64,000 nt of DNA from Verrucomicrobiales bacterium (GTDB taxonomy: Bacteria > Verrucomicrobiota > Verrucomicrobiia > Verrucomicrobiales > DEV007): NCBI GenBank assembly GCA_029213195.1, contig JARGNI010000024.1:1-64000 (forward strand), read 5' to 3'. Position 1 is the stretch's first letter. The number at the start of each line of letters is the position of its first letter. Below are positions 60,203 to 64,000 of this stretch, in pieces. Below the pieces are notes generated by a model. That model was not told where the DNA came from, made no database searches, and saw only the letters and a program-made list of their open reading frames with translations. A program made the position numbers and the translations under genes.

Positions 60203-61921
60203 ATGAAGAACACCAGCATTCAGTTCCACGCGAGCCACTGCAGAAACATCTGGCGTTCCCAGGTGCTTTCCGGGTTCGTTCTCCTTCTATTGACCGGAAA
60301 CGTCCTCGCCGAGAATCCGGCAGTTCCAATCCCCTCGCTTTACCAGAAAAAGGACCTCTTCGAGGAGGCAATCACGGCAGGCAAGTTCGAACGCTCCCCG
60401 AACCGGAGGGTCACGGGAATCACGGTTCCCCATCACCTCCTCGCCCCGGATCTCATTTCCCTCGGATTCCACTCCGCTGCGGGAGGATCCTACGAAAGAG
60501 TCCTCCTGCTTTCTCCCGATCATTTTCGCAGGGCCCGGAAACCCTTTGCCACGACGACTCGCGATTTCCTGACGGTCCTCGGAGAAGTTCCCACCGACGT
60601 GGAAACAGTGAAGACACTCTGTCTTCGCAACCATCTTGTGGAAGAGGCCGACCTTTTCGACCGGGAACATGGAATCCAGACCATGCTGCCCTTCGTCGCC
60701 CACTTCTTTCCCAACGCCAAAGTGATCCCCCTGGCGATCCGGGCAGACAGCGATTCGCAGGATTGGCGCGAGTTGGTGGATGTGCTGAAGCCCCTGATCA
60801 GCGAACAAACCCTGATCGTCCAATCCACCGATTTTTCTCACTACCTCACCGAATCGGTTGCGAACCGAAGGGATCAGGAAACCATGAACGTCATCTCCGG
60901 TGGAAGCTTGGACGAACTCTCCCGACTCCAGCAACCTCAACATCTCGATGCGCTGGCCGCCCAATGGATTCACCAGGCGCTCCAGGCAGAGGTATTTGGT
61001 GCCAGGCCGACCGTTGTGGCCCACCGGAATTCCAATCACTATACGGCCACGCCCCAGCGGGAAACAACCAGCTACCTGGTGCAGGTCTTCGAGAAGGAAT
61101 CCTCGATCAATCCCCCGTGGCCGGCGCAAGAAGGAGACGCTCTTTTCTTTTTCGCAGGAGATACGTTTCTCGGGAGAAACTTTCTCCCCATCGTGTCTCA
61201 CCCCGATTCCGCCGCTGAAATTCAGCAACGGATCAGCCTTCTTACGGGTGGGGCTCCCCTCATTCTCAATCTCGAAGGGGTGCTTTCAGAAGAGGCTTCC
61301 ACCGATCAGGAAGAGAATACCCTCCTCATGCCTGACACCCTCACCCTCGACTGGCTGCGAGCCCTGAATGTGGTCGGAGTCAGCCTCGCGAACAACCACT
61401 CACACGACCGGGGACAAATCGGCTGGGAGCGTTCACGCCGCAAACTGGAAAAGCATGGAATCGCGGTCGTCGGCGATCAGGAAACGCACGACTTTGGTCC
61501 TTTCCGACTCGCCGCCTTGACCGATCTTTCCAATCAGGTGAAGCCCTACACGCAACGGCTGAACCGAGAGATCATCCTTTCGGCACTTCCTGAAAAGACG
61601 CCCGATCCGCTCTTCTGCTTTCTTCACTGGGGACGCGAATGGATGGGAGAACCCGGAGCGAGGGAGGAGCAGCTCACCCGCCACTTCTTCGAAGGAGGAG
61701 CTTCCGTCATTCTCGGAGCCCACCCTCACACGGTCAGCAAAGGAGTCGAAGCGCTCAGGGGGGGACGAAACGCACGAGTCTACTCGATGGGCAACTTTCT
61801 CTTTGATCAGCGCAGCCCCAAAGCCTCTGGTGCACTCATCGAAGCGCGCTTCTTCCAATCCGGAACCTACGCTCTGCGCTGGATTCCACTGGAGAATCCC
61901 TACGAGCCGAAAGCCCCCTGA
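60203..61921 (+). CDS. Secreted MEMO-like (AmmeMemoRadiSam B) and CapA-family fusion protein
   Basis: 572 residues from the ATG at 60203, with a clear ribosome site (GAGGAAGG). A hydrophobic segment (about 20-37, ending NVLA) suggests export. Residues 65-300 are a MEMO-like domain: VTGITVPHHLLAPDLISLGF, VLLLSPDHF, TDFSHY. Residues 305-560 are a CapA/PgsA-type metallophosphatase-like domain: FFFAGDTFLGRNFLPI, LILNLEGVLSE, GVSLANNHSHDRGQIGWE, LHWGREWMGEP, VILGAHPHTV and YSMGNFLFDQ. Both domains keep their metal-binding histidines and aspartates. CapA proteins serve in poly-gamma-glutamate or other capsule work. The joint role of the two domains is unknown. It is convergent with the MORN gene. 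Confidence 0.88.
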   Translation: MKNTSIQFHASHCRNIWRSQVLSGFVLLLLTGNVLAENPAVPIPSLYQKKDLFEEAITAGKFERSPNRRVTGITVPHHLLAPDLISLGFHSAAGGSYERVLLLSPDHFRRARKPFATTTRDFLTVLGEVPTDVETVKTLCLRNHLVEEADLFDREHGIQTMLPFVAHFFPNAKVIPLAIRADSDSQDWRELVDVLKPLISEQTLIVQSTDFSHYLTESVANRRDQETMNVISGGSLDELSRLQQPQHLDALAAQWIHQALQAEVFGARPTVVAHRNSNHYTATPQRETTSYLVQVFEKESSINPPWPAQEGDALFFFAGDTFLGRNFLPIVSHPDSAAEIQQRISLLTGGAPLILNLEGVLSEEASTDQEENTLLMPDTLTLDWLRALNVVGVSLANNHSHDRGQIGWERSRRKLEKHGIAVVGDQETHDFGPFRLAALTDLSNQVKPYTQRLNREIILSALPEKTPDPLFCFLHWGREWMGEPGAREEQLTRHFFEGGASVILGAHPHTVSKGVEALRGGRNARVYSMGNFLFDQRSPKASGALIEARFFQSGTYALRWIPLENPYEPKAP

Positions 61922-61924
61922 CAC

Positions 61925-63904
61925 TTATCGACTTTCGTAGCTCCGAATGGCTTCGATATTCGCCCGTTCGGCAGCATTGAGGAGCGGCTCGATTTCATCG
62001 ATCCCTCCCACGGGCTGATAGAGATCCCCCAGGCTCTCGGCGAGTTCCTTTCCGCGATCCGAGCCAAAGATGTAGCCTCTTCTTGCGAAGATCTCGTTCC
62101 TCGCTCTCCAAAGATCATCCCTCGTCAGCTGGCTCAACTCGTCGTCCCCGAGGAGTCGTTCATGCGAGTCGGGGAACAGGTAGGGGGAGTCGCCCGGCAT
62201 GATGATCTCACCACCGCCTCCGTCGATTCCATGCAACTCAAAATCGAGATCTCGGGGGCGGAAAAGGTGAACGCGACAGACTGGCGAGCGAAGCATCGTT
62301 CCATCCGAACAGTGAAGAAGAACCCGAAACCGGTGGTGAGAACTACGCTCCACATTCAGGTCGAGACCGAAACGCGCATCCTGGAAAGGCTCCACTCGTT
62401 GGGAGAACGGAAACGGAAGCCGGTAGTTCTCCCCCTCGTACTGAAGCGCGACGTCATACTTGGCATTCCCGCCCATCGCATCCCCTCCCTCGACGAGGTA
62501 GATCAGTTGAATGAATCCTTCGTAGAGAACGGAATGCGAATGGGTCTTCCCCCTGGCATCGGTCCATTCGTAGCTGAGACGAGCATGGAGGCCTACCGAA
62601 GCACTATCAAGAAACCCCTTGTCGTCATACTTTGCGAAGCGTCCATAGACCGCATCCCCCTGATCCCGAGTCCACTTGCCCCGGAAGTTCATCGAGTCGT
62701 ACTCGTGTTCCCGAGCAAAAGCAACATCAACGCCGCATTCCTCGAATGCCTTGGTCATGTCCACCTTGAGAAGACGCTCTTTAAAATCTCCCAGCTGGAT
62801 CTGGAATTCGTAGGTTTCATCTGTTCCCGGTTCAGGTCCCTCTCCGTAGCGATGGAGATTGAAGTCGAAAACGCAGTTCCGCGCTCCGCCCCATCCGGCA
62901 TTGGCTAGATCGAACTGAATTTCCGATGCACCGAGCCGAGGAACAATGTAGGGAGACAGGTCTGGGATACTCTCGATGACCTCCACCTCTCCCCGCTCGA
63001 TCACGACCTGGCGCGTTTCCTGGTTCTCGAACGCCATCTCCATGAAGAGAGAACCGATCGCCGGCATCTCAGAGCGGACCAACCCACCTTCCCGGTAACT
63101 CTCAAGCATATCCGCTACAGGTCGGAAACCGAACTCGCCCTCCTCGTAGTACGATTCGTAGGTGACCGAATCCAAGGTCGCCCTGCGAAAGTATTCGTTC
63201 TTTGCCAGGGAACTCACGAGCCCGAATTGGATCGCCTCCTCGGAAGCGGCAATGCGTTCGAGAGCCGTCTTGCGACGAGTCAAGGATTCCGGTGTCTCCA
63301 ATCCATTGACCCACTCGGATTCATACCTGACTCCGCCGGGCCATTCCACGGTCCCCTCTCCGTTGCGCTTCCCGCCCTTGAAGGTGCCCTCATAGACTTC
63401 CATTCCATGACGCGCATACATTCCCTTTCCTTCCATCTTTCCTGCCGAGAAGTATCCCTGGTAGTAATCTCCATTCGCATACCAGAACTCACCCCATCCA
63501 TGGGGGAGATCATTTTCCCAGGCTCCTTCATACTTCTCACCGTTCGCAAAGCGGATCTTTCCTTTTCCGGTCCGCTTCCCGGCATCGAGAAATCCGGTAT
63601 AGACCGAAAGCAAGCCCTCGGGACCGTAGTCGGGTGCGCCTTCCTCTCTCCAGCGGAGCTTTCCCTTCCCAGTCGCAAAACCCGCCTCATCGACGTCCCC
63701 TTCCCAGTAGAAATTTCGATTCCGCTCCGGCTGCAAGTCCCACACCTTGATCGTTGTCTCGAATTCCTCCTGTCGTTCCTGATCCCACCCGACGACAACG
63801 GCTTCATTCCAGGCTCCCTCGGACGGGTTGCCATTCAGGGATAGGAACGGAACTCCGGCAAGCAGGCCTGCGACTAGCGGAACAATACTATGAATAGTTT
63901 TCAT
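61925..63904 (-). CDS. MORN-repeat protein with C-terminal YARHG domain
   Basis: 659 residues. Signal-like N-terminus (KTIHSIVPLVAGLLAGVPFL). About residues 66-205 hold several MORN repeats (YTGFLDAGKRTGKGKIRFAN, KYEGAWENDLPHGWGEFWYA, YYQGYFSAGKMEGKGMYARH, VYEGTFKGGKRNGEGTVEWP). The middle 350 residues are not recognised. The last 65 residues are a YARHG domain (LTRDDLWRARNEIFARRGYI and a closing AERANIEAIRSYE), an extracellular module of unknown role. The combination suggests a periplasmic or surface protein. Its ATG overlaps the stop of an upstream gene (ATGA). Confidence 0.87.
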   Translation of the reverse strand: MKTIHSIVPLVAGLLAGVPFLSLNGNPSEGAWNEAVVVGWDQERQEEFETTIKVWDLQPERNRNFYWEGDVDEAGFATGKGKLRWREEGAPDYGPEGLLSVYTGFLDAGKRTGKGKIRFANGEKYEGAWENDLPHGWGEFWYANGDYYQGYFSAGKMEGKGMYARHGMEVYEGTFKGGKRNGEGTVEWPGGVRYESEWVNGLETPESLTRRKTALERIAASEEAIQFGLVSSLAKNEYFRRATLDSVTYESYYEEGEFGFRPVADMLESYREGGLVRSEMPAIGSLFMEMAFENQETRQVVIERGEVEVIESIPDLSPYIVPRLGASEIQFDLANAGWGGARNCVFDFNLHRYGEGPEPGTDETYEFQIQLGDFKERLLKVDMTKAFEECGVDVAFAREHEYDSMNFRGKWTRDQGDAVYGRFAKYDDKGFLDSASVGLHARLSYEWTDARGKTHSHSVLYEGFIQLIYLVEGGDAMGGNAKYDVALQYEGENYRLPFPFSQRVEPFQDARFGLDLNVERSSHHRFRVLLHCSDGTMLRSPVCRVHLFRPRDLDFELHGIDGGGGEIIMPGDSPYLFPDSHERLLGDDELSQLTRDDLWRARNEIFARRGYIFGSDRGKELAESLGDLYQPVGGIDEIEPLLNAAERANIEAIRSYESR

Positions 63905-64000
63905 GGTTTTTCGTTAGGGTTTGGTTGAAAGGAAGAAGCTTCCGTGGTTTCAAAAATCCCGAGACGCTCTGCCCAGGTATCGGGAGAACAGGGGAGAAAG
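63901..64000 (-). CDS. C-terminal end of an unidentified gene (cut by window edge)
   Basis: The minus strand is open from the window edge to a TGA at 63903-63901 and encodes about 33 residues (CSPDTWAERLGIFETTEASS and a polar end). The stop overlaps the MORN gene start in an ATGA, the usual sign of translational coupling, so I take it as the end of a real gene. The piece is too short to identify. Confidence 0.45.
   Translation of the reverse strand, partial: FLPCSPDTWAERLGIFETTEASSFQPNPNEKP

Noticed and set aside
1-64000. tRNA, rRNA, CRISPR array, insertion-sequence transposase or prophage genes
   Set aside because: I looked for tRNA-like stems with the TTCGAATC-type arm, for regularly spaced repeats and for transposase or phage motifs in the translated frames and found none that hold up.

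Overview
The window looks like chromosomal DNA of a free-living, probably marine, Gram-negative bacterium of the Planctomycetota-Verrucomicrobiota group, more likely Verrucomicrobiota. The grounds are six secreted sulfatases, three DUF1501 proteins, two cytochrome-containing DUF1549/DUF1553 (PSD1) proteins, two ECF sigma factors of the type that heads such clusters, a lipid A kinase (LpxK) and a rhombosortase. This is inferred from gene families; there is no rRNA here to confirm it. No tRNA, rRNA, CRISPR array or insertion-sequence transposase was seen.

Layout. 1-743: the 5' end of a type I restriction methylase gene (hsdM) with a near-identical broken copy of its start just upstream. 871-3385: a formylglycine-enzyme-like protein without the catalytic cysteines, a zeta-toxin-like kinase, and a PH-domain membrane protein interrupted by an in-frame stop. 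3612-16109 (minus strand): polysaccharide cluster 1, read from an ECF sigma factor through a FecR/LamG membrane protein, a sulfatase, PSD1, a GxxExxY protein set among short repeats, a sulfatase, DUF1501 and a sulfatase to a small last ORF and a terminator. 16632-31825: mostly housekeeping and envelope genes (T5orf172 membrane protein, ftsH, an orphan ECF sigma factor, rph, lpxK, DUF456, a type II NADH dehydrogenase fused to cNMP and CBS domains, glycyl-tRNA synthetase, rpmB, clpS, DUF1287, DUF389, a lipoprotein). 31897-39030: PBP2, uvrC, an AraC regulator with a PAS domain, a metallo-beta-lactamase-fold protein and rhombosortase. 39054-41090: a VIT/VWA protein ending in a GlyGly-CTERM-like tail, the likely substrate of that rhombosortase. 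41203-48596 (minus): cluster 2, a tight operon of sigma factor, membrane protein, PSD1, sulfatase and DUF1501. 48697-64000: two secreted alpha/beta hydrolases, a sulfatase, a patatin, a P-type ATPase, a DUF1501-sulfatase pair, a MEMO-CapA fusion, and a MORN/YARHG protein overlapping the end of another gene.

How it works together (inference). In both clusters a sigma factor and a membrane protein that starts where the sigma gene stops probably sense an extracellular polysaccharide and switch on exported enzymes. The sulfatases remove sulfate esters. The PSD1 proteins carry CxxCH haem sites and travel with DUF1501 proteins that have twin-arginine-like signals, but the chemistry of that pair is not known.

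Between genes, two families of small hairpins recur. One has the flank GGAGGGAC with stems that differ but stay paired. The other has a GCAA loop and occurs as two 64-bp inverted pairs, both between the 3' ends of convergent genes. A third repeat (CTCTGCG-type) surrounds the GxxExxY gene and supplies part of the coding sequence of the next sulfatase.
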